In this document: one piece after another, positions 52,701-64,000 of the stretch | Layout: each line of letters opens with the position of its first letter | Position numbering within the stretch: the stretch's first letter is position 1 | Assembly: GCA_907163375.1 (NCBI GenBank) | Contig: CAJQUW010007055.1 | Coordinates: forward strand, 211,001-275,000 | Direction of reading: 5' to 3' | Origin: Prostheceraeus crozeri | Lineage: Eukaryota; Platyhelminthes; Polycladida; Euryleptidae | Length of the DNA stretch: 64,000 bases | Position numbers and translations under genes: made by a program | Notes under the pieces: generated by a model | Database searches by the model: none | Told to the model about the DNA's origin: nothing | The model's input: the letters and a program-made list of their open reading frames with translations, nothing else

Positions 52701-55700
52701 TAGTCTTTCAAGTTACTCTTCAATTTAGACATCTAATTAATATAATTGAAATAAAGAGAATGGCAAAGAATTTTTAATTACTCTATTTTAATTAGAGAAA
52801 TATTCATTTTATTGAAATCTGTTTAGAAAATTTCAGTAATGTATAATAACTTATTAATCGTGCGTATATCATTGGCTTTCAAATCGGCCTAGCTGCCATT
52901 TGCTGCAACCGTTTCAAATGCAAAGTCTAGAAGTAAGCGAACCCAATTACGGTAGATTTTACTATCCAAACAAGTACTTGAATATGGGGAACAATGACAT
53001 TTCTTGAATGACTGTGACAAAAAATGGAAGGTGAATTAAAAAATGTGGAATTTCCAATATTCAAATGCTAATTAACAAAAAATTCAATTTTTGAAAAAAC
53101 GAGTGAGTTGCTTTTTCATAACCTACAGATTATTTTGTAGTCTGAAAGGCATGATTTATACTTATATTGTATAGCAATGCAGCTTGGCTTGTAGCTGGTC
53201 TGATAGATGTCATGTCGGTCATCTATCGGATCGAGTTACCTGTCAGTTGGGTCGAAATATTGCTGGTCCAGCGTTTACTCGTATCGCTAAGCCGATGCGA
53301 ATTCATAATTAATGAAATGATAGTTAAGGTGTGAACTTTTTTTGATATGATGAATTAATTTATACACTCAATGTCATAAAGGATGCATTGTAAAATCAAC
53401 ATTTCTATATTTAATATGCAACACCATACTTTAATGATTTTTGATAATAATTTATTAAATAGCAGGGAATTTGACAAATGAAATTGTCACACACCGTTTC
53501 GATTAATGATAAGTTGCACACTATTTGCAACGGTATTCCTGGATCTAGTCATTCCGACTTTCTCACCCACCGAAATATCGTGAATTCATCAGATTAGACA
53601 TATTTTAATGTGGCTGTCTGAAAGTATCACGCTTATATATTTTTCGACATAACATATTTAATACTTTTCATAAGGAGATTGTATTTTGATTTATTTAAAT
53701 GTCACATTATAAGACGAAACATTTAGATATTTAGACATCAATCACTGTATCTCTTGAAGAGTGGTTGGCAAAAATATCGAGAAAAAGGTTATGTTGTTTT
53801 TTGCAGATTTGGCTTGTTTTAACTTCTTTACATAAACCGAAAAATTATGCCTGCTGATAATGAATATCTATTTATATATTTATCAATTGCTGTTGCACAG
53901 CTGAGGAAGTTGCTGTTTGCAGCGAGTAATCCTGGATTCATCTCTCACGCTTTCTTCTCATTCGTCATTACAATCATTCGTATTCTTTTTTTCATTTGCT
54001 TTTTAAATTGCATCGTCAGTCTTGGTGCATCGAATGGTTTCCAAAATAATATTAAATTAGTGGAGTCAAAAAGTCAAAAATGTTTTATTGCCAACTTGCG
54101 GCTAATATAAACATGATAAAATTAAAACACAAGTAAAATCCCGGAGCTGTAGATGGCTTTTGCAGGATGGCTATGCACTCAGTGGACCTGTGTACAGATG
54201 AGACATTGAAGCATGCTTATGTACGTAAAGATATTTGAATCTGAAAATTTTTGACATCATTTTGAGTTCATAGCTTACCGTGTTTAGCATGTTGAATGCA
54301 TGAATTGATTTGAAAGATACTATGATACCTGAAACTGTGAGCGCACTCTGATTGCTTCATTGGCTTAACAAAGAATCATTTTTAGTGAAGATAACGAAAC
54401 ATTGATGGGAAGAACTCAATCGCATGTGCGATCCTCGTTGAAAAATCAGTGATTCCAACACAGTTATGCACGTCTGGGGATCATTGTTCAAAGGTTTACA
54501 TAATTAATCAAACTTAATAAGTAGATTTATCAAAATAAAAGCTTACTCCTGTCAGTAAAAGTCAGACACAATTAATATCAATTCTTAGGTTTATAAAATT
54601 ATGAATCCTTTATCAAGTAACATCCACTGTCAGCAAAATGAAGCTACATCGAAAATTCATACACTTACTATTGACATTACTTTGACATTTTTAATATTAC
54701 TTTGACATTTGTATTACAAAATAAGCAAATGTTTACATGCAATTTAGAAACTATTAAAAGGGTATGAAATATCATTATAAGAGCAAGTCAATCCCGAGTG
54801 TCCTGTTCATTGTTAGATTATACTGAATCGGCGATCATTTGATAAGTTTTCTGAAATATAGCATCTGAACTGAAGGTCTGGGGTGAGAAAAGGGTAAGAG
54901 AAAGGCAAGCTAATACAAAATTATTGCAATTTCTGTTTTGCATTTCAACAAGACAAGTCAATTGATTGCAGTTCAATGACGATTTAGAATATTCCAACTT
55001 CCGCTATGGATTATAACTATAATACTGGTTTCAGTAGACACGCATGCATAAATGAACTTTTTTAGATATGACCATGACTATGGGCAACTCACATGTCAGA
55101 TGCGAGAGTTTAGCTGCTGAGCGCATAACAAGTAAAAAATGTTAATCAAAACAAAATTGACTCATGACTATGATCAGCTTAGTTGCAACCACAGAGTAGT
55201 CCTAACGCATTATTTTTGCCGGTCAACTGGAAAAATGCTGGTCAGTGAATGCGGAAATTCACCGACTGACAGATCGGTCCTGATGACTGAAAGATCGCAG
55301 GTCGGGTACGGGTCGACGAGTTCCGAACGGTTCCAACTCTGCACTATGGCACCAAGATATGGTCTACGGAGACCATCATAGACATTGCATAATAAGCAAG
55401 TAAAATGATTTTATGAAACCACTCTCTCATGTTTGTTGTGAACCATCGGAGTTAGCTATCAACGCTGTCGTCCTAATGCTTTACCGCGCATCTCAACAAT
55501 GCTTGATATTGTAATTAGCATGCTTTTGATCCTGCTTTTATTTTTTATGTTCTAATGCTGCTCCCATTTGCATCGACGTCTAAGGAGCTCACAGCCATCA
55601 TTTGACCATCGTGCTGACTGCATTTTAGATGTGCACAGTGCCATACAGATGCCACGAGTAATCATATTGATCTCCTTGAGCACATGATTTTGTGCAGGTG

Positions 55701-55890
55701 TATCCATATTGCTTTATTTGCCACACATTATCGGTGCGATAATTCTTTGAAGATTCTCATTTTTGTGTGTTCTAATCGACAATCTGATACAAAAATACAA
55801 TAGAAAATTGTCGATGACACATACTAGTGCACTTTTATATCATTTAACAACGACACGACACCCTTGTACACCCTTGTGGTTATTGGCACT
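49776..55890. other. Long non-coding stretch, nothing recognised
   Basis: Probably receptor intron or intergenic. Frames at 50703-50960, 52290-52549 and 53847-54110 show no receptor or transposon motifs. Confidence 0.5.
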
Positions 55891-55892
55891 CT

Positions 55893-56064
55893 TAGGGCTG
55901 TTTCACACATGCGACTTTTTGCAGCGCGGAAGTCACGCGGGTGTTTGTCTGACATTACAAGCTATGACGTCTTTCACACATGTCGCGCGTTTTTATTTTG
56001 CCGCGAGTAAATCGCGCGATTTTGGTTTTAGACCTAACAATGATCTTTAACATCATGTTAAACG
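55893..56064 (+). mobile_element. Possible MITE end (CACACATG..CGCGCG-rich)
   Basis: GGGCTGTTTCACACATGCGAC, then further CACACATGTCGCGCG blocks. The style resembles Harbinger- or other MITE termini, and the same CACACATGTCGCGCG phrase is found once in each 509-bp unit that follows. No matching right end was identified. Confidence 0.35.
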
Positions 56065-57591
56065 GAGAACATTTCTGAGTTCAGCATGATATGGCGATTA
56101 AAACGCACTCCGAATTGCTAATTTTTGTTAAAAAGAACCGATTTTATCTGGAATAATATCTTTGAAGTCCAAAGTGTTGATGTTCTCGAACTTCGTGTAA
56201 ATCAATCAAATACTGTAGCCAATGCGCGTGCAAACGACAGTGATTGAAGTCAGTCATCATCACCAATTCACATTTTGACCTTGTTCTCAGCCGTCAGTGG
56301 TCAGATTTAGGTTATCCACACACCAAACTGATCCCCAAAGTGTGAAGAAGTTGGTAGCGCTCATGGCATCCACCATTGAGAGAAATTCTTGCCTTCGCAA
56401 TCCCCTTTTCGTAGAATAATGGCCAACAGGAATAATTGAAAAGCTATGTCCATGGAAGACAATAGCACAGTCGCGCAGATGCCAGGAAATCATTACAGCC
56501 TATGGAACCTATCACACATGTCGCGCGATTTTGAGTTTTGACCGACTAGCAATCTAGAACATAGCGTCAATCTGAGAACATTTCTGAGTTCAGCATGATA
56601 TGGCGATTAAAACGCACTCCGAATTGCTAATTTTTGTTAAAAAGAACCGATTTTATCTGGAATAATATCTTTGAAGTCCAAAGTGTTGATGTTCTCGAAC
56701 TTCGTGTAAATCAATCAAATACTGTAGCCAATGCGCGTGCAAACGACAGTGATTGAAGTCAGTCATCATCACCAATTCACATTTTGACCTTGTTCTCAGC
56801 CGTCAGTGGTCAGATTTAGGTTATCCACACACCAAACTGATCCCCAAAGTGTGAAGAAGTTGGTAGCGCTCATGGCATCCACCATTGAGAGAAATTCTTG
56901 CCTTCGCAATCCCCTTTTCGTAGAATAATGGCCAACAGGAATAATTGAAAAGCTATGTCCATGGAAGACAATAGCACAGTCGCGCAGATGCCAGGAAATC
57001 ATTACAGCCTATGGAACCTATCACACATGTCGCGCGATTTTGAGTTTTGACCGACTAGCAATCTAGAACATAGCGTCAATCTGAGAACATTTCTGAGTTC
57101 AGCATGATATGGCGATTAAAACGCACTCCGAATTGCTAATTTTTGTTAAAAAGAACCGATTTTATCTGGAATAATATCTTTGAAGTCCAAAGTGTTGATG
57201 TTCTCGAACTTCGTGTAAATCAATCAAATACTGTAGCCAATGCGCGTGCAAACGACAGTGATTGAAGTCAGTCATCATCACCAATTCACATTTTGACCTT
57301 GTTCTCAGCCGTCAGTGGTCAGATTTAGGTTATCCACACACCAAACTGATCCCCAAAGTGTGAAGAAGTTGGTAGCGCTCATGGCATCCACCATTGAGAG
57401 AAATTCTTGCCTTCGCAATCCCCTTTTCGTAGAATAATGGCCAACAGGAATAATTGAAAAGCTATGTCCATGGAAGACAATAGCACAGTCGCGCAGATGC
57501 CAGGAAATCATTACAGCCTATGGAACCTATCACACATGTCGCGCGATTTTGAGTTTTGACCGACTAGCAATCTAGAACATAGCGTCAATCT
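56065..57591. repeat. Three tandem copies of a 509-bp unit
   Basis: GAGAACATTTCTGAG starts at 56065, 56574 and 57083. The three units look identical by eye. Each gives the same 68-codon minus-strand frame (56287-56493, 56796-57002, 57305-57511), which has no recognised motif. Recent unequal exchange or rolling-circle type amplification is likely. Confidence 0.9.
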
Positions 57592-57985
57592 GAGAACATT
57601 TCTGAGTGTAATATGTTACGGTGATTAAAAAGCATTCCGAATTCTTAAATTTCGTTCAGTAGAACTGATTATATCACAAATAATACATTTGAAGTTTGAA
57701 AGTGCTGAGGTTATTGACCTTCGCAAACGTCAAACCACAGAATTAGATTCATCTGCGCGCGCTTCGGCAGATAAACAAAATATTTAATTCTGTGCGTCAA
57801 ACAATAGTGCCTTTCATGCGTGTGCAATCGACGATGACTGAAGTCAGTCCATGTCACCAATTTACATTTTGACATTGTTTCAGCCGTCAGTACTCGGATT
57901 TTGGTGATTCATGCAGCAAAATGATTCCCAGAATATGAAGAAGTTGATGACTGGCATGGTTTCCGCCATGGAGAGAATTATTTTC
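57592..57985. repeat. Diverged fourth copy of the 509-bp unit
   Basis: Starts GAGAACATTTCTGAGTG and keeps the order of blocks (GACTGAAGTCAGTC, CAGCCGTCAGT, GAAGAAGTTG) with many substitutions and an insertion. This is the older neighbour from which the array may have grown. Confidence 0.7.
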
Positions 57986-59544
57986 ATAACATGCACGACT
58001 CCCAGAGGGCCCCTGCCCATGCACTAAGCTTTATTAGTGGGGGTGATAACTCTAAAACCGTCCAAATTGAGGGTAGAGGGCCAGATTTTTGCCTATATCT
58101 TAATTTTCATCCTGTGAACAATTCCTGATATGTATCTCTTTCTGAATTTCTGCATTTACTTCTCCCTGAAATACATTACACCAATGGGATTTCGCACAGA
58201 CTTTAATGACTAAAAATAATTCTAGTGTTTAAATGCGGAAGCAAGAGTGGATGTTTCGTCATAGTTACGCACTACACAAGTATTTCAAAATTTACCAGCT
58301 GAAAATAGTAATGGCAAAATCTATGGCAATGGCTATGACATCGGCTGAACCGGTAAAAGTTTGGTCTCCCGGCTATTACACCGGCTGATCCATTACAATA
58401 TTCTTCTATCAATATTATCACGCATCGTATTTCTCAGCTATATCAGATAACAGAATCACTCAATGTAACAAGAAAAAGGTCTTTGTATCAGAAAGTGACT
58501 AGGCTAGCCTCTTTGTCTTTCATCGCCTTACATAGTTTTGCTTCACTTTCTAATTTTTTGAGAAATTTAGTGATTTCTGAAAAGAACTAAACAGATTTCT
58601 AGGCGACAAACGACTAATGTAACAAAATCTCAATTTTCAAGTGCTTTATTTGCTGTTGATAATTTTATCTTTTTTTTATTTAGCAGTGGTCTAAATTTGA
58701 AATTATGGAAATTCACTGATAGAAATGTGAAAATTTTTATCAACCTCAAGAGGTTGATAAATATGTGAATGATCGTCGAGAAAGTTATGGAAACTTAAAA
58801 TAGCGGAGAAATTACTGCAAATATAACTTGAAAATAGAAAAATGGCTTTTGATTTTCAATTCTATTGTCAGTAGAAAACTATTTGTGAGAAGGGCACATT
58901 TGCAAGCTGTTTTTTGAAAATTTCTTCCTTTAAAAAGTGGCAATGCTATGACGAAAAAACGTCCGGTAACAACAAAATTACAGTGGGTTGATTTGAGGGT
59001 TTCAATTTCTTTCGTGTAATGAGGCATGGAAGAATTTCGTCATTCAGAGTCATGTCATGAAATCATTTCAATATTAGAAGACCTTGAGATATTGACTTTT
59101 ACATGCATCGACAACAGCTAGCAAAATAGATTCTGAAATACTCTCTAAATTTGTAGTCCCACAATTGACAGCCGGAAACATTTCGACTTGTAATTTTTTT
59201 ACCACCTAAACAAATGCAGCCATCCGAGAGACTAAAACAAAACGAATCTCACGCGCTTTCTTTCATAAAACAAAATACAGCCTAACCTAAGCTACAAGAA
59301 GCCCCGATCATCCCATCAAGTTTAATAGAAAGTCATAGATAACCCTGTCCAACAGGGTATTGAATCTCCAATTTTTAAAAACACAGCTAACCACAACCTC
59401 CCTTCCTCACTGCAGAAAATTAAGTAGAATTACAAACATGCTCGACAGCACCGTACTCATCATCAATCCTAATTTTATCAAATTCTGCTCCGCACTGTCC
59501 TTCAGGGCTTAAACAAGATGACCGACACGAATCTCAGTCAAAAA
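57986..59544. other. Non-coding stretch, nothing recognised
   Basis: No supported feature. A small inverted repeat (CAACCTC-AAGAG-GTTG, about 58741-58757) is noted. Confidence 0.5.
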
Positions 59545-59890
59545 GTCACAACTCCCATTCTTCATTGCTGATAATTCCGTAGAGCTACACCAACGTTCTA
59601 TGGCATCTCACTCACATTTGCGTCAATTTTCATCAAAATCCATGCAGTGCTTTGTCCTACAGGGACTACACAAGATGACCACTTTAATCGAATTTCAAAT
59701 TTTCAAAAACAAAGGTAGTCACAACTCCCATTCTTCATTGCTGATAATTCTGTAGAGCTACAGCAACGTTCTATGGCATCTCACTCATATTTAATTCACG
59801 TTTCGTTAAATTCCATGTAATATTCTGTCCTACAGATCCTCAGCAAGTTTGAAAACTTGGCCTACTGATTGAAAATCTGCCGTTTTCTGA
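59545..59890 (+). repeat. Two-copy tandem repeat, 173-bp period
   Basis: GTCACAACTCCCATTCTTCA occurs at 59545 and 59718, followed in both by TTGCTGATAATTC, GTAGAGCTAC and CAACGTTCTATGGCATCTCACTC. Confidence 0.75.
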
Positions 59891-59986
59891 CACACTGCCT
59901 GCCACAACTCCTTCGCATCTTTGCGGACTTTTTCTGCTGCATGATATGCATTCTGTAGTGAGGTCAGATACGACCACCCGTTTTTG

Positions 59987-60064
59987 TTAAATGGGACCTA
60001 CTGCGTAGGGGAGGAAGTATAAGTTTTTTTATACTTACTCCTTTACGTAGTGGGTCCCATTTAA
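59987..60064. repeat. Hairpin palindrome
   Basis: TTAAATGGGACC-TACT...AAGTATA pairs with TATACTTACTCC...GTGGGTCCCATTTAA around an 8-bp T-rich spacer, with arms of about 35 bp. Confidence 0.75.
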
Positions 60065-60469
60065 TTTCCCATTGTATTTCCGAAAATTCAAATTGTTGAA
60101 AATAATCAAAATATGTTTTGGTCTTGTGATGTAATAGGAACCTATAAACCTATTATAGGAACCTTTATAGGAACCTATAAAAAATGACATCAGGAAAAGA
60201 GCAAAAATGTTTGGAAGATGCCAAGAGGACTTCATTCAGAATAGTGCTCCCTGAAAACTAGGTTTTCTACATAGTTGTGCAATCTTTCATAGTACATTTT
60301 CCCAAAGCCACCTTCTAAAACCATACTCTTCAAAAATGAGTTTCATACCGTGTTATACACGAGATTGCACAGTAGAGTTAGCAAAAAAGTATTTCAATCC
60401 GTTTCTTTAAATAATACACTATCAATTGAGTTTTCAGCATGCCTCATCGCTGACAAAAAACATACACAA

Positions 60470-62010
60470 CACCTTTAAAGCGTCAAGAAAAACATTAGTG
60501 ATTCTGCCGGTCGTTCCAGAGATCGCTCATTAGTTAATGACGCCCTCAATGAGGCATCACTAACGAATTTCGTTCCAGAGATCGCTCTCTTAATGATGCC
60601 TCAATGAGGCATCTCTAAATTCGTTCAGAAGACGTATCACAAAGGCATCATAAACACATTGATCTAGTGACAGCCATCAGGCAGTCTTTAGAGCATCACT
60701 ATTTCCTTGTGTATCGTTCAACAAAGTTTGCAATGGCGAATATGACCGAAGTTGTGTTGGATTATCACACGTCAAGATGCTACAGAGAAAGATATTCTCC
60801 TTTAGAGATAGGCCATCTGTCCGAAGAGACAATGCGCTCTGTTTACCGGTTCAATGGCGTAGAAATGACCAAAATTGCCAATGATCTACAACCCACACGC
60901 ACGCGCTCAATGAGCGGGTTTAACGAGCGATCTCTGGAACAACCGGCTGGCTCAATTGCAAGCAAAGCCTGCCCACACTTTCACATGACGATTCTCGAAA
61001 CGGCATTACAAAAACGACAACCAACCGGTGACTCTGACAAGAAAAACAATTCATGCAATCATGGAATGTTTTGCGTCAATGTTTGTGTCATGCAATCATC
61101 GAACCAATTTTTAAACTTTTCCATATTATCTTCGCAACACAGCTTCATGACGTCAGCAAGACATTTGTTACCCTAGCTGAATTGCAACCAAAGTCTGTCC
61201 ACACCTTCTCATGATAATACTCGATAGGGTGCTACAACGCAACAAGCAACGGACAGCAATGACCTGAGAAACAACTTATGCAATCATCGGAATTTTCCAT
61301 CATCTCTCGAATTTCACGTCATTTTCTTCGCAACATGACTTCACATCGTCAAGAAAAACCTTGATGATTCTGGCTCAGTTGCAACCAATCTGTCCATACC
61401 TTCTTATCACCATTCTCTAAACGACTTTGCAAAGCAACATCCAACCGGCGATCTGACCTGAGAATCAACTCATGCAATCATCGGAATTTTCCATCATCTC
61501 TCGAATTTTTTTCACGTCGTTTTCTTCGCATCATGAATGCAACTTCATGGCTTTAGCAAAACATTAGTGATTCCGCTTCTTTTGCAACCAGAGTCTTTCA
61601 TACCCTCTTATCACCATTCTCTAAACGACTTTGCAAAACAACATCCAACCGGCAACTCTGACCTGAGAAACAACTCATGTAATCATTTGAATTTTCCATC
61701 ATCTCTCGAATTTCACGTCATTATCTTCGCAACATGACTTCACATCGTCAAGAAAAACTTTGATGATTCTGGCTCAGTTGCAACCAAAGTCTGTCCACAC
61801 CTTCTCATGATAATACTCCATAGGGTGCAACAACGTAACACGCAACAGACAGCAATGACCTGCGAAACAACTCATGAAATCCTTGAATGTTTCCAGCAAT
61901 ATGCGAATTGTACATTTTCTTTGCAACACAACTTCACAACGTCGGCAAAACAGAAATGATCCTGCTTCACTTGCAACCAAAGTAGGTCCACACCTTCTCA
62001 TGATCATTCT
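60470..62010 (+). repeat. Degenerate satellite, about 197-bp period, about six units
   Basis: The phrase TTGCAACCAAAGTCTGTCCA or a variant begins at about 60956, 61182, 61379, 61582, 61778 and 61971 (spacings 193-226). Units share TTCTCATGATAATACTC, GCAATGACCTGAGAAACAAC, CATGCAATCATCGGAATTTT and CGTCAAGAAAAAC. The first unit is split by the Harbinger-type element 60507-60946. Confidence 0.8.
60507..60946 (+). mobile_element. Short Harbinger-type element inserted in the satellite
   Basis: A 440-bp element with inverted ends CCGGTCGTTCCAGAGATCGC / its complement (25 bp, few mismatches) and a 3-bp direct repeat CTG on both sides (60504-60506, 60947-60949). Joining the flanks restores a normal satellite unit (ATTCTG|GCTCA). 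Inside, 60730-60905 reads LSEETMRSVYRFNGVEMTKIANDLQP, like the N-terminal part of a PIF/Harbinger transposase, so this is an internally deleted copy. Confidence 0.75.
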
Positions 62011-62079
62011 TAGGAGCACGCCCGTTGTCTACATTCATATACCGGAGCGCGACCGATGACGAAAATTGGACGCTCGAAA

Positions 62080-62340
62080 ACACCCGTAGTCTGAATTCAC
62101 GCACTCACGCACTTTACTCCGGTTGTCTAAATTCTTGCCTTGGAACCTGATTTCAGACATCGGGCGTGTTCAGTCGCACAAATGTATACCTTCAGTGTGC
62201 TCCGCCGTATGAATTTAGACATCGGCTGCGCTCAGTCGTGTGAATTCTGACCTCCAGCGGGTGTACTTGTGCGTGCTCGATCGCATGAATCTAGACCGCG
62301 GCGGGCGTACTCGTGCTTGTGAATCTAGGTCTCGGGCATT
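62080..62340 (+). repeat. GC-rich degenerate minisatellite
   Basis: Repeated phrases such as TGAATTTAGACATCGG, GCTCAGTCG, and TGAATCTAGACCGCGGCGGGCG suggest a decayed unit of about 45-60 bp. Much richer in CpG than its surroundings. Confidence 0.5.
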
Positions 62341-62830
62341 GATTAGTGTGATCAAACATAGAAAAAGTTATGGGAAATGCAAGAAACATACATCAATCCA
62401 TCATATCTACAAAATCCAAATCGATAGCTCTGCTCATGACGGTCATCCCACACAATTTCATCTGTATTCACTCAAATATTTAAACTGCGGATATCTTTAC
62501 AAAGGAAGAGTTCTCTGAGAGTTGTCACTACATATCAATGCACATGTATATTCACACGAATCTTTGGATACTCACCTGATCCAAACCGCTTGATCATCTT
62601 TTTCATTGCTCATTTCAATTCGAGAACTCAGAATTCATATGCTGCATGGAGCCTATTAGTCAGGGAGTTGTGTGGGCAAGCTTAGTTGTGATTGAGGCAG
62701 GATCGTCAAAGTTTTGGACACCGCTGTGACTGCCATTTTTAGATGCAGATCCACAATTGAAATGATGCCGTGAGCATAGATCTACATTGCATTTGACCAA
62801 GTACTTTATCTCGGAGAAGTGGTTCTCAAG
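62341..62830. other. Non-coding stretch before the LTR
   Basis: Nothing recognised. Confidence 0.5.
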
Positions 62831-63358
62831 TGTTACGACCTCCCCAAGGTACGAACAGAAAAAAGGCCAAATCCCTGTGAGTGAATGTATTTATTAGGTG
62901 CAAGGCAGGTGGTGGCCCTTAAGAGAGCCGATTTGGCGTTCGCAGAGAATGTGAGTGTACGTACAGTTGTCAACTTGACAATGACAGCGGTCGTGAGCCG
63001 AAGGGTCGCAGCAGCGTCGTTGATTCCCAACAAGAGAACGTGCGTACTGTAGGCGGGAGAGAGTGAGAGAGAGAGAGAGAGAGTTTGGTCCGTCAGCAGG
63101 GAGTTTTTATGTCTCTCCAAATGTGTGGAACCGATCATCCACCTGGAGCGCATGATTGGCGCCCAGCCACTCGCCGGCTCCCTGTCACCGGGCATCGCTT
63201 CGCCCTCCCGTCAGCGAAGGGAAGGAGAGTCTGCGCCGATCAATGGCTCATGCAAGCGACTCCATTGGTCGTCGCTGCCTTGAAAGTTAATGTATGCTAA
63301 GTATCACTTCTGCCGAGTCTTGATGAGGAAAGAGAGAGAAGTCTGCATTTTCATCACA
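62831..63358 (-). mobile_element. Gypsy-type LTR (3' LTR of a minus-strand element)
   Basis: On the minus strand it begins TGTGATGAAAATGCAG and ends GGTCGTAACA (TG...CA), 528 bp. It is preceded by a purine-rich tract GCCGGGGGA. It contains AATAAA near its end and a (GA/CT)n run (63056-63082). The partner LTR is beyond 64000. It also carries the same histone-like stem-loop sequence as the Polinton (62911-62932). Confidence 0.75.
62914..62932 (-). promoter_or_regulatory. Histone-like stem-loop in the LTR
   Basis: Minus strand: GGCTCT-CTTA-AGGGCC-ACC, identical over 22 nt to the Polinton copy at 35483-35504, about 20-25 nt before AATAAA. Confidence 0.5.
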
Positions 63359-63466
63359 TCCCCCGGCATAAAAGAGCGTTGATAGTCGGAGCACTGCGAT
63401 CACTTGAAACGCGAAGAAATGTTCACCAATCACCACGAAAATGTACATCACAACCTTTTAATTCAC

Positions 63467-64000
63467 TCAGGATTTGTTTGGTCTCTGAAACGGATCCTGG
63501 GTAGATCTGTCAGAAAACTGGGAACCGGTGCGGGATAAGGCATCAGCCCAAATGTTGTCTTTTCCCTTTATATGACAGACAATGAGGTTAAACTCCTGAA
63601 GAGCTAAACACCAAGCGAGTAGTCTACGATTCTTGAACCTCATTTTGTTGAGAAAAATCAACGGATCATGATCTGTGTGAACTTTTACTGAACCCACTGA
63701 AGAGGCAATATAAATCTCAAAATGTTTAACTGCACTGAGTAAGGCGAAGGCCTCTTTCTCTATTGTAGAGTAATTCTTTTGGTGCTTATTTAACTTTTGC
63801 GAGAAATATGCAACTGGAAATCTTTCACCTTAAATATTCTGTGTCAACACTGCACCTATGCCTACGTCGCTCGCGTCAGTTATGAGTTCGAATGGTTTGT
63901 TCCAGTCTGGAGCATTTAGAATCGGTGTATCACACATCATAGTTTTTAATGACTCGAATGCTTTCTGACAAGGAGTAGTCCAAATAAACTTTGAGTTCTT
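63467..64000 (-). pseudogene. Gypsy-type polyprotein fragment (RT end and RNase H), broken
   Basis: Minus-strand reading from the window edge gives the connection after reverse transcriptase (FIWTTPCQKAFESLK), then RNase H: ELITDASDVGIGAVL, YFSQKLNKHQKNYSTIEKEAFALL, VHTDHDPLIFLNKM and HIKGKDNIWADALSR. This is the Ty3/Gypsy order. The element runs off the window and is broken (at least two breaks). It belongs with the LTR at 62831-63358. Confidence 0.85.

Noticed and set aside
53847-54110. Hydrophobic 87-codon frame as a receptor transmembrane exon
   Set aside because: It lacks the conserved nicotinic M1-M3 sequences and good splice borders.
56287-57511. Three identical 68-codon genes
   Set aside because: Explained by the 509-bp tandem repeat; no motif or start context supports coding.
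60956-62010. Possible CRISPR-like array
   Set aside because: Units of about 197 bp without short conserved repeats and unique spacers, in an animal genome; this is an ordinary satellite.

Overview
The window is animal nuclear DNA: AT-rich, gene-poor and full of transposable elements. It is probably from a marine invertebrate. The only host gene I can support is a nicotinic acetylcholine receptor-type (Cys-loop) subunit on the + strand. Three of its exons are visible (10207-10466, 45170-45279, 45384-45557) with in-phase GT/AG borders. The signal-peptide start and the transmembrane exons lie outside the window or were not found. The intron between the first two exons is about 34.7 kb.

That intron has been filled by mobile elements: a hAT-type MITE (12614-12901), a decayed DD41D mariner (about 15516-16599), a 22-kb Polinton/Maverick (16912-38954, 6-bp target duplication TTTGGT, TIRs of about 0.7-0.8 kb), a TA-flanked MITE (39109-40123), and a pair of 5'-truncated Penelope-like copies fused head to head (41958-44787). 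The Polinton is a fossil copy. Its ends, polymerase, ATPase, protease and several accessory genes read well, but several other genes are broken (roughly three to five breaks). TIR similarity of about 98% in the outer part suggests a young insertion.

Polinton layout: left TIR; CCAAT/CCAAT/TATA promoter; small accessory genes; RING-like protein; basic protein; packaging ATPase; integrase region; virion proteins; adenain-like protease; a minus-strand block with a TBP-like gene and two paralogous small proteins; two WEVGV-type structural proteins; protein-primed DNA polymerase B on the minus strand; a repeat-rich accessory block; right TIR. The most striking points are: (1) a complete, stand-alone TATA-binding-protein-like gene of about 182 codons, (2) two promoters with the same CCAAT-17-CCAAT-21-TATA spacing, and (3) histone-mRNA-like 3' stem-loops about 30 nt after the stops of two minus-strand genes. 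Together these suggest the element carried its own transcription and 3'-end control.

Outside the intron: a second Penelope head-to-head twin (184-919), a Tc1 element with an open 331-codon transposase (5809-7464), a 308-bp-period retrozyme with a well-formed type I hammerhead ribozyme and a tRNA-like segment (46366-46744), a 1.8-kb fold-back repeat (47413-49178), a tRNA-T-arm-bearing palindrome (49563-49775), three near-identical 509-bp tandem repeats (56065-57591), a satellite of about 197 bp split by a short Harbinger-type element (60470-62010), and the 3' end of a Gypsy-type LTR element (62831-64000, minus strand). All calls are by eye from the sequence; no database search was run.
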